A stretch of DNA of 64,000 bases. It comes from Aspidiotus rigidus. Lineage: Eukaryota; Arthropoda; Insecta; Hemiptera; Diaspididae. The notes under the pieces are model-generated. The model saw only the letters and a list, made by a program, of their open reading frames with translations, was not told the DNA's origin and did not search any database. The stretch covers positions 1 through 64,000 of the forward strand of contig JAVHKY010000048.1 of NCBI GenBank assembly GCA_035079385.1. Direction: 5' to 3'. Shown here piece after piece: positions 1-11,780 of the stretch. Position numbers and translations under genes: made by a program. Numbering within the stretch: position 1 is the first letter of the stretch; every line of letters begins with the position of its first letter.

Positions 1-146
1 TGAATTAGTCCGTTTTTTGCTGCAATACAGCCCTTACCTGTCAACTCAGCTCTTACCGTTAAAATCGAAATATTTACAAAACACTGATATCTACTCAACA
101 CACAGCTGGCGGTCAGGCGCGCCGGAGGCGCGCTGCCAACCGCTAG
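1..146 (+). mobile_element. Helitron 3' terminal segment
   Basis: The segment ends with a GC-rich hairpin at 114-135 (two GCGCGC-containing arms around GGA), a 7-base spacer, and CTAG at 143-146 followed by T. A hairpin shortly before CTRR, inserted next to T, is the canonical Helitron 3' end. The 5' part lies outside the window and no Rep/helicase coding sequence is visible, so it could be autonomous or not. A second end with the same spacing is at 23604-23634, but the internal sequences differ. Confidence 0.6.
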
Positions 147-299
147 TATTATATGAATTTAAGCCAATGTTAAAATCGTAATCACTCTGAAACGCCGAGA
201 AAACATACCTCACATCAAAAATACCACCGTGCGCAAGAATGCAATACCTCCTAAAGTCGGTAAAAAGTCGTGTTGATCGAATATATCTTAATTTTTCCG

Positions 300-586
300 T
301 GATTATTTGTGGGAAATTTTTGCATTTTGGATGTTAACAGGCAGAGAGAACCCAATCTCTTAGGTTCCAGATCTAAGTGGAACAAGAAAATGCGGATCTC
401 TTGGTTTTCAGATACTGATATAGAAAAATCTGTATCTCTTGAGGTCTAGATTTCAGTAGGAAAAAGAGCTTCAGATTGTTTGAAACAAAAATGGAAAAAA
501 GAATTTCCGTTATCTTATAGTCAAGGAGAAAAAAGAAAAGACCAAAAAACCCGGATACTGAGGCGTATGGCGACTCAGTCTTGTTT
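300..586 (+). repeat. Dispersed repeat with terminal hairpin followed by CTTGTTT
   Basis: This repeat has an inverted-orientation copy at 49230-49440; the two align over most of their length, including the 'cccggatactgaggcg' block. It ends in a stem ACTGAG (557-562) / CTCAGT (574-579) immediately followed by CTTGTTT (580-586). Hairpin plus CTTGTT recurs at 7707-7731, 11931-11957 and 25672-25694. It is non-coding and probably a non-autonomous mobile element; rolling-circle (Helentron-like) origin is inference. Confidence 0.5.
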
Positions 587-3500
587 GATTATATTTCGGC
601 CGTCTGGTCACAACTGAGAGTCTCATTAATCAAGAAGTCATTGCCAAGCCAAGGTTAGGTTAGGCTGGTGAAAAATAAAATGAATAAAAAATATAACGTA
701 ACTAAAAATAAACAAAATGAGAAAAAATAGAGTGTAAGGAAATAAGAAAGGAAAAGATGGTTTTGCTGAAAAAAAAAAAAAATAAATAAAAATAAATTAA
801 CGTCCATTTTTCAACGTAAACTGACGTATATTCTAACGCAGCGGATGGTCAGAGCTTAAGATATACTCGGGCCAAAAATTATTCGTAACTTATTACTGTA
901 AGCCACATTGTATTTTATTAGAAATTTTTCTTATATAAATATTATAAAAAGGTATCGGTAAAATATAAAGTCATATTTAGGAGAAATGAGATTCCCTTCA
1001 ACAGGTGATGCAAAAACTGATCTGATTTCTGAGACGGCTTTCCATTGTTTTCATGGATGAAAATACTTAAGTGTAAGTCTAACTACCAGACATGAATCCT
1101 GAAACCTCTCAGTTTTGGATACCGTTCGCCTGTCCGGATCATGCAATCTATCGGCATAATGAATATAAATTATCATAATGCTATCCTACATCACACAACG
1201 GTTGATGTATAGGTATATGGGATAAGACCAAACGATGTTACCACTTTTCCGTAATAAGAGCTAATGGAAATAAAGGGGTATAACATCCTGCATACGTGAA
1301 GTGGTTTCCCATTGGAAATTCATCCGGAATTATGCCGGATTTTAAATCGATATCTAGACACTGTCGAGATTAGATTCTATCTCGGTAATGTCCGCTCATC
1401 ATAGAAAATGTCGATATAGAATATGGCGATATAGATACGATACAGTCCTATATAGTCAAAAGGTATATATATGGCTGGTATCTCGACTTTATCTATATAG
1501 ATTCAACATGGTCACAATCAATATCAGTTTTTCACTACATAGACTGATATATAATTTGTTTTACTTTTTTTCATATTGAATTTTTATTTATTCTTTTCTC
1601 GCGCTCTCTTTTTTCTTCAAACAACTGTTTTTTGAACAGTATCAAAATGAGGAAATTTATTAAAACTTAATGAATGTAGTGAATTTAATGAACAATAGGT
1701 AATCGAAGTTACATTTTGAATCTGTATGTTGACAAAACGGAGATGTTTGCGTCGATCATCCTTCTTTGTAGATAGAAACTGTCATTCGAGATATTGCGAC
1801 GTGGAAGGTGATAAGCCATCAGAATCAATCTTGAAAATAAAAATACATCATTAGGCCTATATCGAGTTGAATACTCGGAATTATATACGTACAAAATGAG
1901 GAAAGAAGTTAGAAACGCATGATGATGAAAGACTAGATTTTGTAAAACTATATATCTAGATGGAACAAGTTGATCTCCGGGTAAATAGTACTGCCTGAAA
2001 CGAAGAAATTTCTGTAGTTCTTCTTAAGAAGTTCCTTTCTAATTCCTGTAACTTGATTTTTTATTTATTGTTAATGAACTCATCAATAAATATTTGTAGG
2101 GTAAAGTATGCCACCTTGACAAAATGCCACGATGACACATCCGCCATTTTTGGTCCAAAAAGTAACGCTATCTATCGAATCTTGATGTAGAGTTATGGTA
2201 AAAGTGTTGAGCCATGATCTATCCAGTCAGTCGGTACTCGGCAGTATTAGTTGTATATTTAGTAATATAGATTTTTTTCAGAAATTGTGATTAACCATTT
2301 TCAGATGATAAAATTTGTTGCAAGTAGAATTATTCAATGTTTCACTTTTGGGATAAATTACTGAGCTAGGTAAATGAAATAAATATGGAACTACGTGTAT
2401 TCATGAGCTCTATCATTTGAATCATTTAGCGAAGGATTATCTTCTTTCTTTTGAACAATATCGCAAATATATTTCTTTTTGGTCTTATGATGACTTAAAC
2501 TATCGAGTAGTCGGTTATATGGGTAGCGAAGGTTTCCTGTCGGAAGCGAAATGCAAGTCAAAACCAGTCGAAATGCTACTTGACCCTCGAGTTCAATACC
2601 AAATCTCATTTGCTAGTGAGTAAAAACTCAATTTTATTCACGCTCTTGAATGCATATATATGTTTTGCTGAGCATACTATGAATGAAAAATACGATTTGC
2701 GCGTTTTATTTTCGTGATTGAACCGTTAGCATCGGTATCGTATACTTCAAGTGCGTCAAAATGGGCTCGTGTAATAAGTCGTGCAAGCTCAATTTTCTAG
2801 ATGAATAAAGGTTTGCATCGTGAACGAAAACGTTCGTCGAGCAAAACTTCTTGTTTCTGTTTTCACAAGTCTGTTCGACGAAAACCTAGCGTAAAGGATT
2901 CGAACCGTGCCGCTGCATTTAAGACGATTAACCTAAGGGTTAGCGCAAAGTAAAAACTGACTCTCTTTCGATGTACGTACGGCGTACGGTGCGCTTGTCC
3001 ATGCAGAGGATGCGGAAATTGAATTGTCCTCTTTAAACAGAATTACACCGTATAAATTCGATAATACCGACAATGAAGTCGGAGATCGATGGTCGTACGT
3101 TATTGAATTAATTGCGCTAGACGAAAAGTCTGGAGTTCGTTTTTGTAGGCAATTGAATTTTCGCAGACCCTCAAGCGAATCGAAAGTTTCCAAACCGACT
3201 CTAATCTCATTAGATGACCGGCCGAAAGGCTGTGTTTGATGTTGAAGTTGACCTAATTTTCCCAACGTGGTTCATGAATTTAATTTCTTTTTCACTCTCC
3301 AACCGCGTATTAGTAGCTGTCCGCGTAGTACTGCACCAGAGTCAAATTCAACAAATTTTTAATCAAGTTCAAAAAAATTTTTCCCAAAGACCATATTTTT
3401 CAATTTTTCTTCGCATTATAGATAATACACATATGACAAGAAAAATTAAAATTACTTTTTAGATTATAGAGTGTTTTCATATTTTTTCCGGAAAAATTGG

Positions 3501-4371
3501 AACTCAAAACACTCGGAAATAGAACTAATGTTTGCAAATTCTCAAAGAATGTATTTCACTTTGGTGACGTAACTCAAATGGAAGAAACGTGAGTGAAACA
3601 ATAAAAATAACAGTAGACCCACAACGTATCAAAAAATTCACTTTTGGAGTCAAAATTGCTAACAAGGATGGGTTTGAAGTACTGGCTGAGCGGCTCAGGA
3701 GAAGAGTCTGGTCAAAACTAAAAACAGAGAAAATGACTCTGCTTCAGTAAGTGTGGTAGAAACTAACTTTTCGCCAATATTACTAGTTGGAATTGTCATT
3801 TTTTAAACCCTTGATTATTTACAATAAAATATCCAAAAAAGTGAACGTTTAGCAGATGTTCAGTAGACATCATCTTTTATACGGGTGACAGGTTTTTTGA
3901 TGCTCGATAATATTCTTTTGTTCCATCACCATGTTTCACCTTGAGAAAGTTAGAACCACAAAATTTGTTTAAACATCTTCTCCTATAACAGAAGAATGTT
4001 TCGGAAAAATTTAATGTCGATAAGTCAATGGGTCGTAATATACATATATTGCACTATAAGGAAACAAATTAAGCAATTTCTCACATACGCGTACTGCGGC
4101 GAGGGCCGCCATGCAGCGCGAGTTCATCTTTTCCATGTGGTCTACGCTATCTTTCGGTTCACTCATGAATTTGTGGTAACATACCGCGTACGATGTTCAT
4201 CACAAACGCAATGGACTGATTTCCTAACTACATCACAATATCGATAGATTGCAAAATATCGCAAAATGCTGCTTGCTGAAGTTCCTTCAGTCTTTGTTTA
4301 CCATTCTTTTCAATGTGATTTCCCCTTTGACTATATACCTCTAATGGACTGAGCTAAGACGACGTTTACCC
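587..4371. other. AT-rich stretch without recognisable gene
   Basis: I see no gene I can name. Short open frames at 2417-2623 (+), 2933-3265 (-) and 3024-3239 (+) show no domain I recognise, and the last two overlap on opposite strands. A poly-A run lies at 769-782. There is a short 'ggttaggttagg' at 654-665, too short to be telomeric. Confidence 0.4.
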
Positions 4372-4892
4372 GTGGAAAGATATGATAAGAAAATAAAACG
4401 CGGAGGACTCAACATAGGTGGTGCGGTTGATTGCGAAGGGAGGAGAAGCTGTCACTCCTCCGCGCCCTCACCCACGATGCCTACGTTGGAGTCCTCCGCA
4501 CGCTATACATGTTTCCACGCTGGTTTAACATTGCAGTGTATTGAACGAAGCTCAGTCCATAAGAGGTATATATGTAAACTTGCGTCTACGCATTTTACGA
4601 ATGATTTGTACGAATCATTCACCCCTACGTCTCCTGGTTCTCGTGTCGGCTTGTTCTCTCCTACTCTCTCTCCCCGTGTCATTATATTGTAAGCCTAGAT
4701 AGTGTGTACGATAAGTAGATAAAGTTTAGTTTTTAATAGAAGATAAACCGTGAGCGCGAAACACTTCGTTTCGATTTGCTTCATAATTGTATTATTAATA
4801 AAGAAGTGCACCGTACGAAGTTCAATTTCTTTTGATCTTATAAATCGAAACGTGCTTCGCGAGACCTCTATTCTAACTCATTTATAATTAAC

Positions 4893-5633
4893 ATGTGCAC
4901 AAAAGTGAAATTTCATTTGGCGATAGAAGCCGGTGCAGATCCGAAAACTAATATTAAGAAGGTGAAATGGATTCATCGTTTGGACGACCTCAACACTTAC
5001 GTTTTCCCGGATGATTACAAACCATCGACGAAACATATAGAACTGCTGAAAAATGCAACGATCGCGAGAGGTTTTTCTCAATTACAACGCCGGCACCAAT
5101 CTCGCACTTTGGCTGTCACGCTCGATGAAGAATTACAAAAGCTATATTTTGATGAAGAAGGTAATGCCCACTTTTGCGGTAATTTCATAGATCCACTACT
5201 AACTCGTGCGCCACCGCAAACGCAGCAAACCGCAGTCGCCGTAGAAAAAAGAAGTTTAAAATCATTGACCAAAGATATGGTCATTCAAAAGTTTACTGGG
5301 AAGGATCAAAACGCGTCAGTTTGGATCAACACGTTTGAAAAAGAATGCCTACGACTTGGTGTCGATCAGTCGAAATGCGCCGAAGCATTGCGCCTTGTCG
5401 TCGAAGGTGGTGCCTTGGACTGGAACACGATGTGCCTGAAACTGATTGGACTCGCTCAATCGTGGGAGAATTGGAAATTGGAATTCTTAGAAAATTTCTC
5501 TCCTAAAGGTTGGTCGGACGTTACTCATGCATATACGCTTCAATATTATTCGGGTTCCCTTTCTGAATATGCGTTTAAGAAAATTAATTTATTACTTGAC
5601 GCCGACCCGTTACTTCTCGTATTAATTTTGTAG
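4893..5633 (+). CDS. gag: Retrotransposon Gag, N-terminal and capsid part
   Basis: This is a 246-residue open frame from a clear ATG. Residues about 125-215 resemble a retrotransposon gag/capsid fold region: a conserved FTGKDQNASVWINTFE segment, then a helical stretch with WNTM and W-x2-W-x5-F near 'SWENWKLEFLENF'. Gag forms the cytoplasmic particle that packages element RNA. The frame stops at 5631-5633; related sequence goes on downstream in shifted frames (5666-6064), where a zinc knuckle is still readable, so the protein is truncated relative to a complete Gag. The assignment rests on position before protease and RT plus these motifs. Confidence 0.7.
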   Translation: MCTKVKFHLAIEAGADPKTNIKKVKWIHRLDDLNTYVFPDDYKPSTKHIELLKNATIARGFSQLQRRHQSRTLAVTLDEELQKLYFDEEGNAHFCGNFIDPLLTRAPPQTQQTAVAVEKRSLKSLTKDMVIQKFTGKDQNASVWINTFEKECLRLGVDQSKCAEALRLVVEGGALDWNTMCLKLIGLAQSWENWKLEFLENFSPKGWSDVTHAYTLQYYSGSLSEYAFKKINLLLDADPLLLVLIL

Positions 5634-5665
5634 TTATAGGCCTTCCAAACTTTATAAAGAATAGG

Positions 5666-6340
5666 TTGAACAAGTCAGACATAGGAAGCATAGAAAGTCA
5701 GGCAGAGTCAAAATCTGAATTAAACAATCTCGAACCTTTGATCAATCGACAAAAAAGTAAATTTCAGTATACCGTTCAGCTAAAACATAATAAAAACCTC
5801 TTAGAAAAAATTACATTCCGTACCCACTCTGCGAGAAAGCAGGTTTTCCCAATCGCTATCATAAAGAAACTGAATGTTGGTATCACCCTGACAACAAAGA
5901 TAAAAAACCTCATTTCTTACACAATAAAGATAACCAAAATATTCAGAAATCGAAACCGTTTAAAATGGCTAACAACATTGAATTACGACAGGTCCTCAAT
6001 GAAGTTATTCCAGATTCAAAAAACTAGACTTAACTCCATTCATTTGCATCTCTATACACGTTGATAAAAATCTTGCACTGGGTCTTTATGACAACGGTGC
6101 AAACATATCGTTAATGAATTTCAAATACGCAAAAAAATTGAATAAAAAAATATATCCTTTTGATAATACTAAAAATACGTGTGAAACAGTGGGTGGAGTA
6201 CAGTCTTTCATAGGCGTCTGTATTGCCGAAATCAAAATTGGTTTGATAACAAAAAAAAAAATTATTATTCGTAATCGACAAAGACGATTTCGAATATGAT
6301 ATACTACTAGGATTAGATTCTATCAAATCATTCGGATTAT
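5666..6340 (+). pseudogene. Nucleocapsid and aspartic protease remnant
   Basis: Two pieces sit in different frames. Around 5820-5880 a zinc-knuckle-like string is readable (PLCEKAGFPNRYHKETECW), with the first Cys apparently replaced by Tyr. From about 6066 a retropepsin-like segment begins with LYDNGANISLM: the catalytic triplet normally reads D-T/S-G but here is D-N-G (Asp codon 6090-6092). The protease ends with a LLGLDSIKSFGL-type segment that can be read only after a frame change near 6270. The enzyme would have processed Gag-Pol; this copy cannot be expressed as one product. Confidence 0.6.
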
Positions 6341-6506
6341 GTCAATGACCACAACTTGAAAATTACTCAGGTAGCTAGAGATAACTATATAATAGATCTT
6401 GAAATACCTACCGTAAGCCCTCGCTTAAGGAATAAAATAATGTTCACAGAAAAATACTATCAAAGCTCAGTCAAATCAAAAGATAAGGGTAAACTGGAAC
6501 AAATTT

Positions 6507-7406
6507 ATGCCAGTAGAAAGCTTTAACGCCCAAACTGAGCATTTAGACCACGATAAAAAAAATAAAATCCATTCGTTGATAGATAAATACAAATCAGTTT
6601 TCGCGAAAAATCGTTACGATGCAGGAACTTTCACCGAACAGGAAGCCCATAATATAAAACTTATAGAAAATAAATTTATTGCCAAAAGACCTAACAAATA
6701 TTCATTACAGGATCAAGAAGGGATCGAAAAGCAGGTAAATGAGTTGCTTAATGTAGGACTAATAGAAGAATCATGTTCTCCGTTTGCTTCGCCAGTGACC
6801 ATGGCTTATAGAAGGTCTGAAGGAGAAAAGAATAGGATGTGCAACGACTTTCACGACCTCGACAAATTAATCGTCCCCGAAACTTTTCCTTTTCCTTCTT
6901 TCAATGATGTTATTCTCCGTACTGCAGATTGTTTCTCGTTCTCTGCATTAGATATAAACTCTGCATTTTGGTCTATTCCGCTGAGATATAAAGACAGATA
7001 TAAGACAGGCTTCATGACCCAAGAAGGGCACTATCAATGGAAATTTTTACCTTTTGGTATCAAAATAGCTTCTCCTGTATACCAACGAATTTTATCGGGA
7101 ATCATTAGGCGAAATAGGCTCGAAAAATTCCGCGTCAACTATATTCACAATATCCTCATTTTTTCAAAAAGTTTTGATGAATATTTGGAACACATAGAAA
7201 AAGTTTTACAGGCAATACGTAAGGAAGGTTTCAGGATAAAATTCTTAAGATGCTCTTTCGCTACCAGACTGGTAAAATATCTTGGCCACATAATCGAAAA
7301 AATCAAGCCGATAGCGGTACAAGAATTTCCTGTACCAGCATCAAAGAAAAACGTGCGTCATTTTTTGGGTAAAATTAATTATTACCATAAATACATTAAA
7401 GATTAG
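6507..7406 (+). pseudogene. pol: Ty3/gypsy reverse transcriptase with destroyed active site
   Basis: This is a 299-residue open frame with the ordered RT blocks of Ty3/gypsy elements: NELLNVGLIEESCSPFASPV, a DFHDLDKL block, FSALDINSAFWSIPL (first catalytic Asp present), FLPFGIKIASPVYQRI, and a fingers-palm-thumb tail ending at YLGHI and FLGKINYYHKYI. The catalytic YxDD box reads Y-I-H-N (residues 212-215, bases 7140-7151), so both Asp residues are lost. The frame ends in TAG at 7404-7406, but homology runs on in frame into RNase H. RT would copy element RNA in cytoplasmic particles; this one cannot. Confidence 0.85.
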
Positions 7407-7598
7407 TCAAAGTTACTCGAACCTTTGCACAATTTATTGCGCAAAAATGTAGATTTTTTATGGACGAAAGATTGTTATTCGGCTTTTGAAAAAGTTAAAT
7501 CTTACCTTACATCTCAGCCCATCCTCGCCATGTTCAATCGTAATAAACCAATTCATATATTAGTACTGGCGGTAGAGGTCAATCTCTTAGAAGTATAA
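7407..7598 (+). pseudogene. Truncated RNase H start of gypsy copy 1
   Basis: In frame with the RT after a single TAG, the connection region is readable (LLEPLHNLLRKNVDFLWTKD, then FEKVKSYLTSQPILAMF). The expected DASxxGxGAVL RNase H motif is replaced by unrelated sequence and the frame closes near 7598. This marks the 3' breakpoint of the element. Confidence 0.6.
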
Positions 7599-7703
7599 AG
7601 CTTCTAGATTATGAAAGAAACACTCCCATTCCTTATTTATTTTCTATTTTCAAAATATTCATCAATTTTTAGAACAATACTTTCGCTTATGGGAAGTTCC
7701 ATT

Positions 7704-8082
7704 GATAAACAAGCAGCCCGCGGGCGGGCTGTTACGAGGGTCGGCGAATGACTGATATTACAAAGCTAGGATATCACATTCACAATCAATTTTTGATCAT
7801 CCTATTTCCTACTTTTTTATTTGTAATTATTCATTTCATATTCCCATTGCTTGTAAGACATTCCCTTTCATTTGTATTCAATTTCATTCATATTGTGTGA
7901 ACCACCTTTTTAAGAATTCCCATCACATCTTTTTGATTCTATTTGTAAATGCTAACACTCAACAATTAATAAGCAATAACCTGAAGCAACCACTGTTGAG
8001 TACAAACAATGCTGATATTACACCCTTCCAACAATTGTCATTTTTGTCATGAGATAAGAATAATAAGAAACACAAATCGTAG
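7704..8082 (-). repeat. Hairpin-ended dispersed repeat, left part, split by the hAT insertion
   Basis: On the minus strand the repeat ends in an 18-base hairpin (CAGCCCGC, centre, GCGGGCTG; 7714-7731) followed by CTTGTTT (7707-7713). Next to it lies 'gccgaccct', also found beside the hairpin at 11938-11957. A block at about 7765-7890 resembles 10800-10910 on the far side of the hAT. Confidence 0.45.
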
Positions 8083-8090
8083 GCCTAACA
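8083..8090 (+). repeat. hAT target site duplication, left copy
   Basis: The octamer gcctaaca is repeated exactly at 10619-10626 and directly abuts the terminal inverted repeats. It defines the element boundaries to the base. Confidence 0.93.
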
Positions 8091-10618
8091 CAGGGGTTCT
8101 TAACCTATGGTCCGCGGACCACAAGTGGTCCGCGAGGTCCCGAAAATGGTCCGCGAGACTTCTAAAAAAATAGGATGAAATAAAGCAAAAATTTCCGAAC
8201 TATTGAATTACAACAAAATTGGAAATGTGGAGAAGGAAAATTTAAAAAAAGACTGTGAAAGGCGTGCAACTGCGTTCGCCTGCATTAGAATTGGTTATTC
8301 TTTTTCATTGACTTGCTTTCTGGTATCTGCTTGTTGACGACTCGGCAGGAATTTGCCATACAGTGTCTCTTTTTTGCATTGAATTAATTATTACTTCTGA
8401 ATCATCTCCGTATTCGGCTTCGGATTATCATTTTTCTGGGGAGAGGTATGTTATTCGTCATTCAGTTTGTCGTTTCACGTCAGAAAGCACGTCGCATCTG
8501 TTTTGTCAGTCTTTTATCCGTGTACTGCTCATTTTGTTCGGGTATTAATTTGGAAAATGTCACGTAAACGTAAATATAATGACGATTTCTTGAAGTTTGG
8601 GTTCACATTTATTGAGTGTAATGGTGAAGTGAAACCACAGTGTGTCATTTGTGCAACAGTACTCTCCAACGAGGCGTTGAAACCAGCGAAATTAGAGCGG
8701 CATTTGACGACAATGCACCCTACTCTCATTGGTAAACCTCTGGAATACTTTGAAAGCAAAATTACAAATTTGAAGAAAATGAAGCTTGGGCGAGGGGGAT
8801 TAGGGTTTTCAACAAATAAAAACGCAGTGGTCGCATCGTTTGAAATAGCAAAACTCATTGCTGAGGAAAAGAAGCCGTATACAATTGGTGAGCGTTTAAT
8901 AAAGCCTAGCCTCTTGAAAGCCGCAGAAGTTATGCTCGGTGAGGACGCAAAGCAGAAATTGCAACAAATTCCATTGTCCAATGATACAGTCAAGAGTAGA
9001 ATAGAAGTAATGGCCCAAGATGTTGAAGAACAACTCCTTATAAAAATTTCCCAGTCACCATACTTTGCTCTGCAATGTGACGAGACGACAGATGTAGCCC
9101 AGTGTTGTCAATTATTGACGTACGTTCGGTTCTTAGACGTTGTTGAGAATGAGTTCAGAGAGGAAATGTTGTTTATGGAACCACTGGAGACTACGACAAA
9201 AGGACAAGATGTCATGGATAAAATTGGTAATTACTTCCAGAAAAACAATCTTGAATGGGAGAAACTCGCGGGTTGTTGTACTGATGGAGCCCCTGCTATG
9301 CTAGGAACAAAATCCGGTTTCACGACATTGCTGAAGAAGAAAAATCCTTCCATAATTTCTACGCACTGCATTATTCATAAACAAGCTTTAGCTGTGAAAA
9401 CATTACCTCCTGAACTTTTACGAACTCTCAAATCATCAATCAAATTAATTAACGTAGTCAAAAGTAGTGCTCTCAATACTCGCCTCTTCAAAAAATTGTG
9501 CTCCGATTTAAACGCAGAACATGAGATCCTACTTTTCCACACAGAGGTGCGCTGGCTTTCTAAAGGTCGCATGTTGCAACGATTGTACGAGCTGAAAGAG
9601 GAACTTAAAGAATTTCTAGAAAAAGAAAATAAGAAACATGATTTGCTTGCGCAGTTTAAAAGTCAGAAATTTGAAGCCCACTTAGCGTACCTTGTTGATT
9701 TTTTTAATCATATTAATTCATTAAATGTGCAACTTCAAGGATCAGGAAATGGAAATTTGAAAGGAACGGCTAACATGTTCATATTTCAAGATAAACTGCG
9801 CGCCTTCCTATGCAAAATCAACCTGTGGCTCACTAAAATAAAAAATCATAACTTTTCAGGGTTTCAAACTGTCAAAGAATTCATGGATCAAATGGACTTT
9901 GAAGACAATACCATCCCTGATGCCATCCAAAGAAATATTGTGTCACATTTGGATTCGTTGTTCAGTGAATTCAAGAATTATTTCCCTGAATTAGTCAACT
10001 GTGATACAGATCCCATTCTAAAGATGGTGCGAATTCCATTTAATGTTGATGTGACTACACTACCGGACGACGTGCAAGAAGAAGTCATTGAGTTGCAAAA
10101 TGACAGTTACTGCAGGGATTATTTTACAAGTGCAACATTGGAAGAGTTCTGGTGCAAGAAAGCATTGTCTTACCCCAAAATTCGCAATATTGCGCTGAAA
10201 CATCTCACACTCTTCTCAACCACTTACCTATGCGAGCAAGGTTTTTCAAATGTATTACTAATCAAAAATAAACAACGTTCCAAAGTAGTCCATCCTGATT
10301 TTGATTTACGACTGTCGGTTGCAAGAAGTATTGCCCCCCGCATTGACTTACTAGCCAAAAGATTGCAAGCACAAGCATCGCATTGAAAACAACATCTTAT
10401 TTTTATTTCGCCATGTAACATATACTACGTAATTTCAAGATATGCAATGTATTTTTAGTGATTTCTTTTATTAAATAAAATATTATTCTTGATCAAACAA
10501 TTTTTGTGGTGCACTTCATAAAACAAGTTAATTTTCGAATAGAAAAAATTTTAAGGGTCCGCAGAAACTTTTGTACCTTCAAAGTGGTCCGCCAATTAAA
10601 AAAGGTTAAGAACCACTG
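8091..10618 (+). mobile_element. Complete hAT transposon (Buster-like) with 8-bp target duplication
   Basis: The element begins CAGGGGTTCTTAACC (8091) and ends with the inverse of CAGTGGTTCTTAACC (10618); these are short imperfect terminal inverted repeats. Subterminal 'gcggaccac' blocks lie inside both ends. The flanking octamers gcctaaca at 8083-8090 and 10619-10626 are identical and have TA in the middle (nnnTAnnn), the pattern known for the Buster group of hAT elements. One open transposase gene fills the interior. Perfect duplication and open frame suggest a fairly recent insertion. Confidence 0.93.
8557..10386 (+). CDS. hAT transposase with BED zinc finger (ZBED5/Buster-like)
   Basis: From the ATG at 8557 the protein is 609 residues; the open frame extends upstream to 8467 without an ATG. 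Residues 29-54 form a BED-type zinc finger (C29, C32, H49, H54). The RNase-H-like catalytic core shows CDETTD (D175), CTDGAP (D243), the hAT-typical EVRWLSKG segment (W333) and LCEQGFS with E560 inside the C-terminal dimerisation domain. All expected catalytic residues and the full family length are present with no internal stop. It would cut and paste the surrounding element in the nucleus. The ZBED5/FAM200/SCAND3 group of vertebrate domesticated genes is related. Domestication is unlikely here because terminal repeats and target duplication are intact. Confidence 0.92.
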   Translation: MSRKRKYNDDFLKFGFTFIECNGEVKPQCVICATVLSNEALKPAKLERHLTTMHPTLIGKPLEYFESKITNLKKMKLGRGGLGFSTNKNAVVASFEIAKLIAEEKKPYTIGERLIKPSLLKAAEVMLGEDAKQKLQQIPLSNDTVKSRIEVMAQDVEEQLLIKISQSPYFALQCDETTDVAQCCQLLTYVRFLDVVENEFREEMLFMEPLETTTKGQDVMDKIGNYFQKNNLEWEKLAGCCTDGAPAMLGTKSGFTTLLKKKNPSIISTHCIIHKQALAVKTLPPELLRTLKSSIKLINVVKSSALNTRLFKKLCSDLNAEHEILLFHTEVRWLSKGRMLQRLYELKEELKEFLEKENKKHDLLAQFKSQKFEAHLAYLVDFFNHINSLNVQLQGSGNGNLKGTANMFIFQDKLRAFLCKINLWLTKIKNHNFSGFQTVKEFMDQMDFEDNTIPDAIQRNIVSHLDSLFSEFKNYFPELVNCDTDPILKMVRIPFNVDVTTLPDDVQEEVIELQNDSYCRDYFTSATLEEFWCKKALSYPKIRNIALKHLTLFSTTYLCEQGFSNVLLIKNKQRSKVVHPDFDLRLSVARSIAPRIDLLAKRLQAQASH

Positions 10619-10626
10619 GCCTAACA
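10619..10626 (+). repeat. hAT target site duplication, right copy
   Basis: Exact second copy of gcctaaca, immediately after the right terminal inverted repeat. Confidence 0.93.
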
Positions 10627-11231
10627 TTACATAGAATTGAAATCCTTGATTAATACAAACTTCATTTGTCTGCTCAAAACACAACAATGTAATTATTATA
10701 CTACCTTTGTAGTCAACTTCAAAGTACTTAGATCTAAGTATAGGTAAATTAAAATTCAAAATTGAATCGTGGACCATAAAGCCGGGATACTTACCGCATT
10801 TGCGATCCATGATCGACTTTTAAATCATTCTGTTCCCTATGTTTTTATTCGCAATTATTCATTTCAGTTTCCCATCGCATTGTAAAAAATCTCGTTTCAT
10901 TTGTATTTCATAACTTGCAGATAGTAGAATTGTTCTTAGAAATAGTCTCTCTCGCGTCTAATTTGTTGGGAGCTGAGCAATCTCTGATGAAATATATATA
11001 ATCTATTCATCAATACTCTCGTAATCACATTTTATTGAATAGACTAATCTCATTTCATAAAAACAGTAAAAGGAACAAACGCCCAACAATTAATTGATAG
11101 AAGAAGCTTTGTGAATTATGTTCAGCTTTTGTCTATCTATCTGTATACCTGTCATATTAGCGTATAGGTACAGTGTATCAAACCAAGTTATAGAAGTATT
11201 TCCAGCAAGCTCCTCCTTATAACGATATTCA
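10627..11231. other. Flank of the hAT insertion, repetitive, no gene
   Basis: Non-coding AT-rich sequence. The block 10800-10910 resembles 7765-7890 left of the hAT, so the hAT lies within or between copies of an older repeat. No RNA gene or motif recognised. Confidence 0.4.
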
Positions 11232-11780
11232 CATTCCGTCAAAACCAAAAAATTCGATTCCAATACATCTTTGTAAACATTGCATTGCGAAATAATATTG
11301 ATTTCGATGATATTAGGCTTCTAACTCAGGCATAAGATAACCGGTAATAGAAACTAAATACATGTACCTTACACAGACTGCAAGTTGAAATAATACAATT
11401 TCGATAATTATTATTCATTCAAACTGTTCATACCTCATACTTTCCACTTAGCTTTTCACGTTCTATCGAATAAAACTACAAACTCAGATTGGAGACAATA
11501 GAATCATTGTAATTAGGTACCGACCAACGATCATTCATTTCATATTTTGCTCTACCTACCGCTTCACCATTCACATTATTTAGACCAATTTCAAGAATTC
11601 ATATTTCATCACTCTCATTCTTTTCCATCGCAATAAGACGTTTGGTTCCATTCGTAGTCATCTGAACCTAATCATTAAAATGAAATAAACTTGCAATTTG
11701 AACATATCAAATTTATTATTGGGAACGTTCGAATGTTCGATAATAAAGAGGCTACTATTTTTATTGTTCCGTTCCTATGT
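11232..11780 (+). repeat. Long direct repeat U, copy 1
   Basis: This non-coding unit recurs at 12672-13258 and in part at 13612-13832. Shared landmarks are 'acaaactcagattggagac', 'cttttccatcgcaat' and 'gctactatttttattgtt'. The copies diverge by substitutions and small indels, so this is an old tandem or nested duplication. Confidence 0.65.

Larger units (their letters stand above)
4372..7598 (+). mobile_element. Decayed Ty3/gypsy-like retrotransposon (copy 1)
   Basis: Gag, nucleocapsid, protease, reverse transcriptase and the beginning of RNase H follow in the usual order on the plus strand between 4893 and 7598. The leader 4372-4892 may hold part of a 5' LTR; it has an AATAAA-like site near 4797. 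No second LTR copy is visible and RNase H breaks off near 7598, so the 3' half including integrase is gone. Several frame breaks and a ruined RT active site show that it is dead. Confidence 0.75.

Noticed and set aside
654..665. TTAGG-like doublet as insect telomeric repeat
   Set aside because: Only two imperfect units within unrelated sequence.
3024..3239. Small conserved protein gene
   Set aside because: No recognisable domain; an equally long frame exists on the other strand.
8467..8556. Upstream extension of the hAT transposase to 8467
   Set aside because: The first codon there is TTG; the first ATG in frame is 8557 and directly precedes the BED finger.
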